A DNA stretch of 29,895 nt from a virus. Positions 22,058 to 29,758 of the stretch are shown piece after piece (position 1 is the stretch's first letter; every line of letters starts with the position of its first letter). Under the pieces are notes generated by a model. It was not told the origin of the DNA and searched no databases. It saw only the letters and a program-made list of their open reading frames with translations. Position numbers and translations under genes: made by a program. Location of the stretch: the IMG/VR virus record IMGVR_UViG_3300047378_000087, positions 1-29,895 of that record; one strand, 5' to 3'.

Positions 22058-23820
22058 TACGAGAACGCCTTTCCATATGATCCGCCACGACGTTTTGCAT
22101 CAACAACCGCAGCTTTCGCCGCGTTGGCGATCTGCGGCATAAGCGTCCTAATCTCTGTGCGTACAGTTTGTTGTACACCAGTGGAAACATTAATTGTTTG
22201 ATTGACAACAACCTGGCCACCGCCTGAGCCTTTGGTGTGATCTGTAACAGTCTCTCTTGGGTGCAGCATGGCCATAAAGCCACCTTTGCCGTCCAAGCCG
22301 CCTGCGCGTGGTCCGTTGCCAGTGTAGCCGCCGCCTGCGAAGGTTCTCGCCTGTGGGCGGACGTTGCCAGTTCCAAGCGGCATGGACGGACCAGAGACTT
22401 GGTTGGCGTTGAAATATCCGCCAATAGCACTGGTGATAAAGCCAGTGATCTGCTTGACAACGAAGATCCGATAAAGCTCTTTGATGATCTCAGCAGCCAT
22501 AGATCGGAATGCGCTTTTGACTGATTCGGTCCCGTCAACCATTGACATGAAGCCATTTTCAAACGACGCAGAAACGGCATTTTGAACGCTTTGCAATCGA
22601 ATCAACTCTGGGGACAAGTCGTTATTAATAGTCTTGGATAGCTTCTTGAATCCAGAGCTTGCAGAATCTCCAGATTTACCCACATTTTCAGCTTCCTCAG
22701 ATATTTGAAACATTTTGACTCGCATGGCATCATACCTTGGGTCGCGCGGATCGAAAATGATTTCATTTTTCTGCCGGACCTGGCCCATAATGTTAGCAAT
22801 TTTATTTACATTCTTGCTTAGTTTCTCGCCCGAATCATTCGCATTATCTATCCCCATTTGAAGGCGTGCAAATTCAGCTATTACAGGATCAAATCTTGCG
22901 TCCCTGACATCAAAAACCCAATCTTCAAACTTCCTGCCCTTTTTGTTGGCCTTCGCAACAGCGAGAGCCACTCTATCAACACCTTTAGTTAGTTTATCAG
23001 ATTTCGATGAAGCGTCATCTATTGCGAGAGAAACCCTAGCAAATTCTGCCACGATAGGATCGTAATTGGGCGCTCTTGGATCAAATATAACATCCTTGAA
23101 CCTTTCCGCCGCAGTTATTGGACCTTCAAGAGATTTCTCAAATGCCCTGCTAACTAAGAGTTGCTTTTCTATAGATTCAAGCAAATTCTCCCTTGCTTTT
23201 ATCTCGATCCCAATAAGTCTTGACGTGTTATTTCGACCCTTTTGCCCTTTTTGCTCTTCCAGCCTCGCTCGGCGCTGTGCAATTTCTGTACGCACCGCAT
23301 TTGCTGCACGTTGCAGCTCTAATTGCTCAACAGTCTTTAAGCCCGAAGCCAGAAGGGCCAACTCCTCACGATAACCCTTCGTCTGCTTTTTCGACGAGGA
23401 AAGCGCATCTTTTCCCTTATCTAGGGCTGTAGTAAAATCAAGAAAATTCCCGCCAGCCTTTTGAATGGCCACGCCAAAGGCCGCAAATATTGCGACCCCT
23501 GCACCGAGAATAGCACCAAACGGGCCAAAGATTTGCAATAGCTGTGGAGCCTGCTGGCCAAACGCCTGCATCTTTGAAGTACCGTTGGCGACCTGAACCG
23601 CAAAGTCGCCCACCTGATAACCTGTTTGCTGCAAACCGCCCATAGCAAACTTACGCAAGTTCACATTTCCAGCAGTTACACTCTTATTGAAATTGCCCAT
23701 TTTAGATTGAGCATTCTGCACTGATTCACCAACGCGCTGGGTGGACTTAGATACTTGGTCTAAGCCCTTAACTGCCGCATTGGTCTGGGCGGCGATAATA
23801 ATGTTGATCTTTTCACTCAT
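22057..23820 (-). CDS. Tape measure protein with threefold internal repeat
   Basis: A 587-residue protein setting tail length and traversing the membrane during DNA entry. The start MSEKINIIIAA at 23820 is chosen over an upstream TTG because AGGAG lies about 10 bases ahead. Residues about 99-120 are hydrophobic (FGPFGAILGAGVAIFAAFGV); long charged helices follow (140-235). Three related blocks of 40-45 residues begin with FDPRAPNYD, FDVRDARFD and FDPRDPRYD near residues 246, 303 and 355. A second weakly hydrophobic stretch (IFVVKQITGFITSAIGGYFN) precedes a glycine-rich tail. 587 residues would suit a relatively short siphovirus tail, assuming the usual scaling of about 1.5 angstrom per residue. 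Confidence 0.85.
   Translation of the reverse strand: MSEKINIIIAAQTNAAVKGLDQVSKSTQRVGESVQNAQSKMGNFNKSVTAGNVNLRKFAMGGLQQTGYQVGDFAVQVANGTSKMQAFGQQAPQLLQIFGPFGAILGAGVAIFAAFGVAIQKAGGNFLDFTTALDKGKDALSSSKKQTKGYREELALLASGLKTVEQLELQRAANAVRTEIAQRRARLEEQKGQKGRNNTSRLIGIEIKARENLLESIEKQLLVSRAFEKSLEGPITAAERFKDVIFDPRAPNYDPIVAEFARVSLAIDDASSKSDKLTKGVDRVALAVAKANKKGRKFEDWVFDVRDARFDPVIAEFARLQMGIDNANDSGEKLSKNVNKIANIMGQVRQKNEIIFDPRDPRYDAMRVKMFQISEEAENVGKSGDSASSGFKKLSKTINNDLSPELIRLQSVQNAVSASFENGFMSMVDGTESVKSAFRSMAAEIIKELYRIFVVKQITGFITSAIGGYFNANQVSGPSMPLGTGNVRPQARTFAGGGYTGNGPRAGGLDGKGGFMAMLHPRETVTDHTKGSGGGQVVVNQTINVSTGVQQTVRTEIRTLMPQIANAAKAAVVDAKRRGGSYGKAFS
22633..23088 (-). repeat. Three diverged repeats in the tape-measure gene
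   Basis: Encodes three copies of a block that opens FDxRxxxxD and continues with AEFARxxxxIDxA in copies one and two, then a SxKLxKxVxxIA-like end. Copy spacing is about 57 and 52 residues. Copy three keeps the opening and the GFKKLSK end but has a changed middle. Confidence 0.75.
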
Positions 23821-24303
23821 TTTTATCCCGCTCCTCAATCAGCGCAAAGTATGCGATCCACTCATTATACTCCGAAAGGCTGATTTCCTCAATCTCTGAG
23901 ATGGTCTTGCCTAATCTAAGCGCCAACCCAAGAAGGTTGAACCTGAATGGATCGCCCCTTAGTTTTTTAGATGGTCCTCTGTGCTATCAGTGTCAAAGAT
24001 AGAACCAAAGACTTTCGCAATCACGCTGACAGGCTCACCAAGAAGGATTGCCTTATCTTCCAATGTGAATGCTTTTTCGCCAGCTTCATCCTCACATTTG
24101 ACAATAATCATTTCGACCATTGCGCTCATGCTGGGTTCAGCCAGAAAGTTAGGGTATTTGCGCTGGACCTTCTCAATGTCTCTTGCGGAGACCTCGGTGA
24201 AGTAAAGGCGAAGCGGATTGTCCGCCTCGCCCCACTCCTCAACGTCAGAGAAACCACGCTGCTGTTCCGCTCGCTTCGCCGCGATACGTTTTGCTAGGGT
24301 CAT
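23813..24303 (-). CDS. Frameshift-extended tail assembly chaperone (G-T type fusion)
   Basis: A -1 shift at the A AAA AAC heptamer (23968-23962) would continue the 114-residue chaperone into the overlapping frame, giving about 163 residues and stopping at 23813. The added part (LRGDPFRFNLLGLALRLGKT, then ISEIEEISLSEYNEWIAYFA) has the look of the second tail-chaperone domain. It has no start codon or ribosome site of its own, and its stop lies 8 bases inside the tape measure, exactly as in lambda G/GT. The extension would bind the tape measure, the short form the tail tube protein; this division is known from lambda and inferred here. Confidence 0.85.
23959..24303 (-). CDS. Tail assembly chaperone, unshifted product (G type)
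   Basis: A 114-residue protein between major tail protein and tape measure, the position of lambda G. MTLAKRIAAKRAEQQRGFSD is a basic helical start; NPLRLYFTEVSARDIEKVQR and CEDEAGEKAFTLEDKAILLG match the tail-chaperone families of siphophages. It ends DHLKN with the slippery sequence covering its last codons. It would bind tail tube subunits and hold them for assembly on the tape measure; it is not expected in the virion. Confidence 0.85.
   Translation of the reverse strand: MTLAKRIAAKRAEQQRGFSDVEEWGEADNPLRLYFTEVSARDIEKVQRKYPNFLAEPSMSAMVEMIIVKCEDEAGEKAFTLEDKAILLGEPVSVIAKVFGSIFDTDSTEDHLKN
23962..23968 (-). promoter_or_regulatory. Programmed -1 frameshift site A AAA AAC
   Basis: On the minus strand the zero frame reads CTA AAA AAC TAA. 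The heptamer A AAA AAC is in the correct X XXY YYZ register, directly before the zero-frame stop, and the -1 frame stays open for 49 codons afterwards. No strong downstream hairpin was identified by eye. Confidence 0.85.
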
Positions 24304-24306
24304 GTT

Positions 24307-24696
24307 TTACACCGTTGTTTGTGTTAATGCACCATTACCCTGCACTGAAATTGACATCTCCACAAGCCCATCAAATGATGAACTAACTGAACGACCAGTT
24401 ACGATGGCCGAACCAGAAAGATAAGTATCTCCGGCTGTATCGCCTTCAGGGTAAAGGTTCAGAGTTACCTCTGCACCGATTGTGAGACCGCCCTGACCCG
24501 CTGTGTCAGATTCGTCCCAGAATACATCAACAGAACCAGAAAAGCTGGTCAGTGATGGTTTGTACGTCCGAGCGGAATCGCCCATGGATGTATCTTCAAG
24601 TGTGTCCGCAGTTTCCTCAATTGAGAAAGAACGGATTTCTGCAATCGCGTCGGAACCGACCTTTACGGTGCCTTCGCTACCAGCGTGCGTAGCCAT
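24307..24696 (-). CDS. Major tail tube protein
   Basis: A 129-residue protein; the start MATHAGSEGTVKVG is chosen for AGGAG about 7 bases upstream, as an in-frame ATG at 24753 lies inside the neighbouring gene. It shows AIAEIRSFSIEETADTLEDT, a stretch with SFSGSVDVFWDESD, then TLNLYPEGDTAGDTYLSGSA and FDGLVEMSISVQGNGALT, the usual beta-sandwich pattern of short siphophage tube proteins. Its length suits lambda V-like cores lacking an extra domain. It is flanked by the tail terminator and chaperone genes, the standard order. Confidence 0.85.
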   Translation of the reverse strand: MATHAGSEGTVKVGSDAIAEIRSFSIEETADTLEDTSMGDSARTYKPSLTSFSGSVDVFWDESDTAGQGGLTIGAEVTLNLYPEGDTAGDTYLSGSAIVTGRSVSSSFDGLVEMSISVQGNGALTQTTV

Positions 24697-24706
24697 GGTG
24701 AATCTC

Positions 24707-25150
24707 CTATCTGGCCGTTTCCACATCATCAATGTCGGTGGAATACTCGACACTGAAGTTTAATCTGGCGACACCAACAGGCTGTTCGGCCTCCCCAGAG
24801 AAATCTATTTCAGTACCCGAAAGCACTGTATTCTTCGAAAGACCATTCAGAGAGTAATCCCCGGCGATGGCCTCTTCAACCTGAACGCAAATTGCGTCAA
24901 GATCGTTGTCCAAATTGGCCGTTGCCAACGCGTAAACGTCAACATTGACCGTCAGCGTTCTCATAAGCGTTTTCCGGCCCAAAGTCATCAGGCCGGACTG
25001 CTCTGCGCCCGCATAAACAGTTATAGCAGGTAATTTAGCCCCTGTCAGTGGGTACACACGGCTATTATATACGCGAGATGAAACCAATGCGACGCCGCTT
25101 GTCAGCAGCGTTGCCATTTGGCTTCTGATTTGCTGGCGGACATGGGCCAT
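24707..25150 (-). CDS. Tail terminator protein (lambda gpU-like)
   Basis: A 147-residue protein with the pattern of the gpU/DUF3168 group: MAHVRQQIRSQMATLL helix, VSSRVYNSRVYPLTGAKLPA, ITVYAGAEQS, LTVNVDVYALATANLDNDLD, and an ending with ARLNFSVEYSTD. It should cap the tail tube and form the joint to the head connector. Position between the connector gene and the tube gene is standard. It overlaps the upstream gene by 1 base. Confidence 0.8.
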   Translation of the reverse strand: MAHVRQQIRSQMATLLTSGVALVSSRVYNSRVYPLTGAKLPAITVYAGAEQSGLMTLGRKTLMRTLTVNVDVYALATANLDNDLDAICVQVEEAIAGDYSLNGLSKNTVLSGTEIDFSGEAEQPVGVARLNFSVEYSTDIDDVETAR

Positions 25151-25446
25151 TATGATTTTTCCAATTGCACTACGGTTACACCAGTTCCATCATGTATCCA
25201 TGCGCGAACCACATATGTTACGCCCGATATTACCATAACCTCACCCTCACCGATAGACGGCAAGTCAGAGGTTCTGCATGTCAAGCGAGGCTGCTCTTGG
25301 TGAACAGTGATGAAACCGCCGTTATCAACAGGGATCGTCTCGTTATCAAAGATAGCATTGATGGTGCCGCCGCTATATGTGACAGCAGTAGCAAAATCAT
25401 CAACGTCCATGATTGCAGCAAGATCACTTGTCAGAGGCAGCGCCAT
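25150..25446 (-). CDS. Head-tail joining protein (gpFII-like position)
   Basis: A 98-residue beta-rich protein: a start region VDDFATAVTYSGGTINAIFD, then FITVHQEQPRLTCRTSDLPS and GEVMVISGVTYVVRAWIHDG, followed by VTVVQLEKS. This is the typical pattern of small siphophage head-completion/stopper proteins that plug the portal-connector end and bind the tail. AAGGAAG lies about 7 bases before the ATG. It sits just before the tail terminator, as expected. Confidence 0.75.
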   Translation of the reverse strand: MALPLTSDLAAIMDVDDFATAVTYSGGTINAIFDNETIPVDNGGFITVHQEQPRLTCRTSDLPSIGEGEVMVISGVTYVVRAWIHDGTGVTVVQLEKS

Positions 25447-25591
25447 CTTTGTCTTCCTTTGGTTCTACATAGATTTCGGCGTAACCTCGCGAAATTAGCT
25501 TACTTGCCACTGAAGGTGATACGTCATGGCTTGTGCCAGTCTTGTGACTCTTCCCGCCCCAAGCGGCCTTCTTCAGCAAAGAGATCATCAT
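25424..25591 (-). CDS. Small head-region protein overlapping the joining protein
   Basis: A 55-residue frame beginning MMISLLKKAAWGGKSHKTGT and ending VEPKEDKDGAASDK. It begins ATGA over the upstream stop, with GGAG about 9 bases ahead, and overlaps the joining-protein start by 23 bases. The middle VSPSVASKLISRGYAEIY resembles small hypothetical proteins found between capsid and connector genes in HK97-like phages. Its role is unknown, but it fills the only gap between the two neighbours. Confidence 0.6.
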   Translation of the reverse strand: MMISLLKKAAWGGKSHKTGTSHDVSPSVASKLISRGYAEIYVEPKEDKDGAASDK

Positions 25592-25806
25592 TTCTTTGAT
25601 CTCCGGGTGACCTTTTTAGCAGGTTTGCTCTTTGGCAGAGCAACGGAGCGGTCCTCAACTTCCTTCGCAGGCTGCGGAGCATCAACATACTCAACGCGGC
25701 CCATGGCGGTCAGGGAGCGAGCATTATCATCAGATAAATTCAAAATGTCACCCGCATTGCAGCGAGAGTTATCAATTACACAAGATTTCAAGACTAGATA
25801 TGGCAT
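25588..25806 (-). CDS. Small head-tail region protein (DUF7210-like)
   Basis: A 72-residue protein: MPYLVLKSCVIDNSRCNAGD, ILNLSDDNARSLTAMGRVEY, then a lysine-rich tail (KPAKKVTRRSKK). The first 45 residues match a small family found directly after capsid genes in many siphophages, with one short beta domain and the GxxxxLSDxxAxxLxxxGRVE pattern. The basic tail could touch DNA or the acidic connector surface. Function is unknown. The start lies 48 bases after the capsid stop. Confidence 0.65.
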   Translation of the reverse strand: MPYLVLKSCVIDNSRCNAGDILNLSDDNARSLTAMGRVEYVDAPQPAKEVEDRSVALPKSKPAKKVTRRSKK

Positions 25807-25854
25807 AGAAAACTCCTAATAAGTTGGTGGGGACCGAAGCCCCCACCAGCTATA

Positions 25855-27087
25855 TTATGCGCCGTCGTTGTTAAACGCAAACGATACAGCGTGACGTACA
25901 GCCACATCGCATGTTTGCAGTGCAACGATGCGTACAGTGCCGCTTGTGCTGCTGGTGTATGGATCAACAACAATGTCCAAGCCGCCGTACATGCCGATCA
26001 GCAAGTCAGCAAAGTTGCCGAAGTACAGATCGCCTGCTGTGACTTGGTTGGACACGATGGTGTTGTAACCATTCATGTTGCCGTCTGGGCCAACTACGAA
26101 CTGGCCTGAACCAGCGTCTTTTGCAGTTGTTTTCAGAGCGCCATACATGCCTGCTGGGGCGATGTATGCCAAGTTGCCGGACAAAGCATTGTCTTCTGCA
26201 ACCGCAGTTTCCATCGCAACAACTTCTGCGAAGGTTGGGTTTGCAGCAGCAAAGTTGGTTGGAGCGTTGATGCCAGATGTGTTTTTCACACCTGTTGGCT
26301 GACCAGACGAACCCGAGCCTGCCAACGCGCCCAAGTCAATTGCGAGAGCAATCGCTGTGGACAAGTCGTTACGCACAAGAGCTTCAATGTCCAGGCTGGA
26401 CTGCATCATCATCAAACGTGTGATGTCTGTGAACGCGCCGAGTGTCTTTGGCGCCATTGTGACTTGGCCCAAAGTTGGCTCGCTCTCAGAAGCAGCGCCA
26501 CCTTCAGTGGAGATCCAAGAAGCAGACGATGCCGCAGTTTTCTTTGGGATCTTCACGTTGCCGGACAAACCAGACAACATTGTAGCGCCAGCCTGCATAA
26601 CCGAAGATTGGTTGCGCAGAACGTCAATGAAAGAACCGCCACGGAAGTCATCTGCAATTACAGCAGCGTCATCTGTGGTGTTCAGGTCACGAACAGCCCA
26701 TGAACGAAGGACTTCATTCGGGATCATGATGCCTTGGGCTTCGCGGCCATAGGCTTCAGAAGCTGCGGCAGATGCCTCAAGTTCGAAAGCGGCAGCTTGC
26801 TGTGCAGCACGATCAGTTGGGTTTGCGTGAGCGCGGATCGCTTTCAGCAAAGAGAACTGGCGAACTTCTTTCGGTGCAAGACCGATTTCAGTGTTGTCCA
26901 GCGGCTTGTTGCCGATTACGTTCAAAAGCTCGCCACGGAACTCGGCCAATGTGCGGCCTTCTGCAACGGCTTTTTCAGCCATATCACGCTGCTGGTGCTT
27001 GCCACCAAGAGCATAGATTTCGGCATGGTCTTTTGCGGCGGCGCGAACAGCTTCGGCCTTCACCGCTTCAATGTCAATATCGGACAT
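25855..27087 (-). CDS. Major capsid protein from an internal in-frame start
   Basis: ATG 27087 (MSDIDIEAVKAEAVRAAAKD) lies in frame inside the fused gene and has its own strong ribosome site AAGGAGG five bases ahead, so a 410-residue capsid protein can be made alone. Residues about 1-110 are helical and charged, as in the delta (scaffold) domain of HK97 gp5; the rest is the HK97 shell fold (WAVRDLNTTDDAAVIADDFR, then VRIVALQTCDVAVRHAVSFA near the end). This would supply the large molar excess of capsid over protease needed for a shell. Confidence 0.75.
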   Translation of the reverse strand: MSDIDIEAVKAEAVRAAAKDHAEIYALGGKHQQRDMAEKAVAEGRTLAEFRGELLNVIGNKPLDNTEIGLAPKEVRQFSLLKAIRAHANPTDRAAQQAAAFELEASAAASEAYGREAQGIMIPNEVLRSWAVRDLNTTDDAAVIADDFRGGSFIDVLRNQSSVMQAGATMLSGLSGNVKIPKKTAASSASWISTEGGAASESEPTLGQVTMAPKTLGAFTDITRLMMMQSSLDIEALVRNDLSTAIALAIDLGALAGSGSSGQPTGVKNTSGINAPTNFAAANPTFAEVVAMETAVAEDNALSGNLAYIAPAGMYGALKTTAKDAGSGQFVVGPDGNMNGYNTIVSNQVTAGDLYFGNFADLLIGMYGGLDIVVDPYTSSTSGTVRIVALQTCDVAVRHAVSFAFNNDGA

Positions 27088-28293
27088 AGTAGCCTCCTTT
27101 TGAGGGGTTGGGTTAGGTGTACGGTGTTGAAGGTCGTCATCTGCGCTCCGGCCAACGCCGACTGTCCTGTCAGCGGGGATAGATACAACAGAAACTTCCA
27201 TTGGAAGCCAATCGACAGCCCGGTAGCTACCCTTGCCATCTTGTTCCAATTTGTTGACTTGATAGCCAACTGAGATGTTGCTGCGAATACCGTCAGAAAC
27301 ATCATCAAACACATCTTTGGCAAGTCCGTTCTTTCCAAAACGAACCGTCGCACGCAATCTACGCGCCGAGCCATCCAATGTGACTGATTCCACAACGCCA
27401 ATCTGCTGGCGAGGATCGTGGTCCAGCAGCAAAGGGGCGCGACCACTATTCAAGAACGACAGGTCAATGCTGCGCTCAGAGTGATCTAAAACTTCATTTC
27501 CATAGCCGCGCTCGACTGGCTCCTCAGAGGAAACAGCAATCTTAACGCGACGGGCATCAACGTCGATGACATCGGCGCCACCATCCATAGCACGGGTTTC
27601 CATGCTCTCACGGTTGAAACGCTCTTCGATCTCAGGCGCGGAACGCTCGGACGTTTTGGTCAATGTGCTAAAGCGATGACCTACCATTGTGCCGGAAGCC
27701 TCGTAGCCATCTTCACCTTCGCGGTAGACCTCGATCAGAGCGGCTGGATTTTCCTCATCACCGTTAATGGTAAAGTCAGAGTCAGGCACATCAATCTGGC
27801 CATCACGCTCAATACGCTTAACTTGACCGTAAGCAGAGCCGCCGGAGCTGTCCCACTCAACATAATCGCCAACACTCAAGCCATCAGGCTCGGCTCGCAC
27901 TTCAACTTCATCAACCATAACTTCGCCCTCGGTATTTTCAGGCATTATATCAGAATTTCCGACATTTTCCATAGAGCGTTCCTTTTCCATTCTATCAGCT
28001 AATTTGCGCGACCAACTGAAGCCAGCATCGCCGCCCCAGAGCGCCCAGGCTATGCGCCCGTTTGATGGATAGCCATCCTCGCCAGGACGGAACCCCTCGG
28101 CCTTCTTATCAACCTCATGTCGGCTGAAAAAAGAATACATCCGCTTAACCGTATCGTCAGACAAGTTCTTGCCGTTGGAAATATCACGCGCTCGCGCAAT
28201 CCCAACCTCAGTACCGCCACGGCCATATTCGCTGCGCCAGTCCAAGCCCTTCTTCGCCTCAGATACCATTCCGCTGGTTGGTTTATTCGTCAT
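25855..28293 (-). CDS. Prohead protease fused to HK97-fold major capsid protein, with N-terminal accessory domains
   Basis: An 812-residue polyprotein. The start MTNKPTSGMVSEAKKG at 28293 is chosen for GGAGG nine bases upstream; it overlaps the portal stop. Residues 1-103: accessory domain with YGRGGTEVGIARARDIS, RMYSFFSRHE and IAWALWGGDAGFSWSRK. Residues about 141-214: TUDOR-like domain (VGDYVEWDSSGGSAYGQVKR, then MVGHRFSTL), similar to DUF2945/HVA1. Residues 248-382: S78-type prohead protease, with H292 in LLLDHDP, S341 in SNISVGYQV and PMEVSVVSIPAD as the conserved end. From M403 on: major capsid protein, with a helical scaffold-like stretch, then WISTEGGAASESEP and FTDITRLMMMQSS of the HK97 fold. 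The protease presumably cuts itself free. Confidence 0.88.
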   Translation of the reverse strand: MTNKPTSGMVSEAKKGLDWRSEYGRGGTEVGIARARDISNGKNLSDDTVKRMYSFFSRHEVDKKAEGFRPGEDGYPSNGRIAWALWGGDAGFSWSRKLADRMEKERSMENVGNSDIMPENTEGEVMVDEVEVRAEPDGLSVGDYVEWDSSGGSAYGQVKRIERDGQIDVPDSDFTINGDEENPAALIEVYREGEDGYEASGTMVGHRFSTLTKTSERSAPEIEERFNRESMETRAMDGGADVIDVDARRVKIAVSSEEPVERGYGNEVLDHSERSIDLSFLNSGRAPLLLDHDPRQQIGVVESVTLDGSARRLRATVRFGKNGLAKDVFDDVSDGIRSNISVGYQVNKLEQDGKGSYRAVDWLPMEVSVVSIPADRTVGVGRSADDDLQHRTPNPTPQKEATMSDIDIEAVKAEAVRAAAKDHAEIYALGGKHQQRDMAEKAVAEGRTLAEFRGELLNVIGNKPLDNTEIGLAPKEVRQFSLLKAIRAHANPTDRAAQQAAAFELEASAAASEAYGREAQGIMIPNEVLRSWAVRDLNTTDDAAVIADDFRGGSFIDVLRNQSSVMQAGATMLSGLSGNVKIPKKTAASSASWISTEGGAASESEPTLGQVTMAPKTLGAFTDITRLMMMQSSLDIEALVRNDLSTAIALAIDLGALAGSGSSGQPTGVKNTSGINAPTNFAAANPTFAEVVAMETAVAEDNALSGNLAYIAPAGMYGALKTTAKDAGSGQFVVGPDGNMNGYNTIVSNQVTAGDLYFGNFADLLIGMYGGLDIVVDPYTSSTSGTVRIVALQTCDVAVRHAVSFAFNNDGA
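27093..27099 (-). promoter_or_regulatory. Internal Shine-Dalgarno for the capsid protein
   Basis: Reads AAGGAGG on the minus strand, five bases before ATG 27087, inside the protease-capsid reading frame. It is among the strongest ribosome sites in the window and lies where the protease domain has ended (TPNPTPQKEAT linker). Confidence 0.75.
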
Positions 28294-29758
28294 TGACTTC
28301 AACCTCCGCTGGAACTGGCTGCTTATCGCCAAACGGCTCATAAGCCATATTCAAGTTGAAAGCATCAGCCATCTCTTTGTCACGCTGTATCTGGGCAAAC
28401 GTCTCTTCAGCATCACGGCCATAGTTGGCAGCGATATCAGTGTGACTCAAGATGCCGTTCTGCAAGCCGACAACTGCCGCATTGATCTCTTTCAGAGGGT
28501 CAACCCACTGGAAGCCTCTCGCGCGCCAAGATATGCCTGCACTGAACTTGGACACCTTATTGGTGCCTGAGATCGGAATAACGCCAAAGCCCATAACATG
28601 CTCGAGCCATTCGCGGAACAGAGGATCAATGAAGTGGTCGATCATAAACCGATGTAATGTGCGGTAGAAATCACGCTCCTCAAGCGCACCCTGGCGGATT
28701 GACGAATATGACGTACCCTCCAGGTCATTGGCCAGTGACGTGTAACTGATACCCAAACCGCCCGCGATACCGCGCAAGACAGCCTTCTCAAAGTCAGCAA
28801 AAGCTGAATTAGGGTGAGTGGGATCAAACGCAGTGAAATCAACGCCAGCCGGAAGCTGGTGGAACGTACCCGCCTCTGCATCATAGATCGGCGTCACATC
28901 ATCCTCATAGCCGTCAGCCGTAAAGCCGTCGCCCGCAGGGGACGTAAAGAAGCCCATCTTCGCAGCGCCGACACGGGCAGCGACCAATTCAGCCTCACGA
29001 TAACCGTGGAGCATCTTGAGAGAAGCTATAGCGGAAACTGACCAAGGCACCCCTCGTGTCTGATCCGCACGATCTGGACGGTAAATGTGCATCATCTTCT
29101 CAGCAGGAATGCGAGTGCGCTTCTTACCGTTAGCCAGTGTAGTGTAATCGTAATCGCCAGGGTGGGCCGTCAAAACATGATAAGCCACAGGGCGACGGGT
29201 TGATTCATCAATCTCAATGCCCATGCGGATCGGATTGCCGCCACGAACTCGCTCGTTATGATCCTCGTCAATCATGTCAGGCTCAATGAGCTGCAAGGCA
29301 TACCCCTGACGCAAATAATTCGCGCGAACCTTCATTAGGAACACTTCGCCATCACGAGCAACGCCAGTTATAACGTGATTGAGCAAGTCAATCATTGACA
29401 TCTGGCCGTCAACCGTAGGACCACCATAACGGCAGAACTCAGCCCAAGCATTCTCAACAATGTTGTTGCCGCCCATGTCCATCCCGCCGTCAGGGTTGCG
29501 AGCCTTCATCTGTAGTCGTATCCCGGCCTCACCGACCACATTGGTCCGTAAAAGCTGCAAATACCTACGCATGTATTCGTTGTTGCGCTCAAGATCACGG
29601 GAGCGGTTCCGCAAGTCACGCAAAACAGGATATATTTCACTGTCAGCACTACGATTGCTTGCGTTGAAGTCAGCGAAAAGCCGCCCTTTGCTGGCGGCTG
29701 CATAGTTTCTGCGGTTTTGCGGCTTCTTAGACCGACTGAAGATGTCCAAAATGCCCAT
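28283..29758 (-). CDS. Portal protein (lambda gpB family)
   Basis: A 491-residue protein forming the dodecameric DNA channel at the head vertex. RSRDLERNNEYMRRYLQLLR, TNVVGEAGIRLQ, VARDGEVFLMKVRANY, then LQLIEPDMIDEDHN and PAEKMMHIYRPDRADQTRGV, with SAIASLKMLHGYREAELVAA as the stem/crown region, are the conserved run of Phage_portal_2. The length is close to lambda gpB (533). TAATG couples it to the small upstream gene; its stop lies inside the start of the protease-capsid gene. Terminase is expected upstream, outside the window. Confidence 0.9.
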   Translation of the reverse strand: MGILDIFSRSKKPQNRRNYAAASKGRLFADFNASNRSADSEIYPVLRDLRNRSRDLERNNEYMRRYLQLLRTNVVGEAGIRLQMKARNPDGGMDMGGNNIVENAWAEFCRYGGPTVDGQMSMIDLLNHVITGVARDGEVFLMKVRANYLRQGYALQLIEPDMIDEDHNERVRGGNPIRMGIEIDESTRRPVAYHVLTAHPGDYDYTTLANGKKRTRIPAEKMMHIYRPDRADQTRGVPWSVSAIASLKMLHGYREAELVAARVGAAKMGFFTSPAGDGFTADGYEDDVTPIYDAEAGTFHQLPAGVDFTAFDPTHPNSAFADFEKAVLRGIAGGLGISYTSLANDLEGTSYSSIRQGALEERDFYRTLHRFMIDHFIDPLFREWLEHVMGFGVIPISGTNKVSKFSAGISWRARGFQWVDPLKEINAAVVGLQNGILSHTDIAANYGRDAEETFAQIQRDKEMADAFNLNMAYEPFGDKQPVPAEVEVNDE

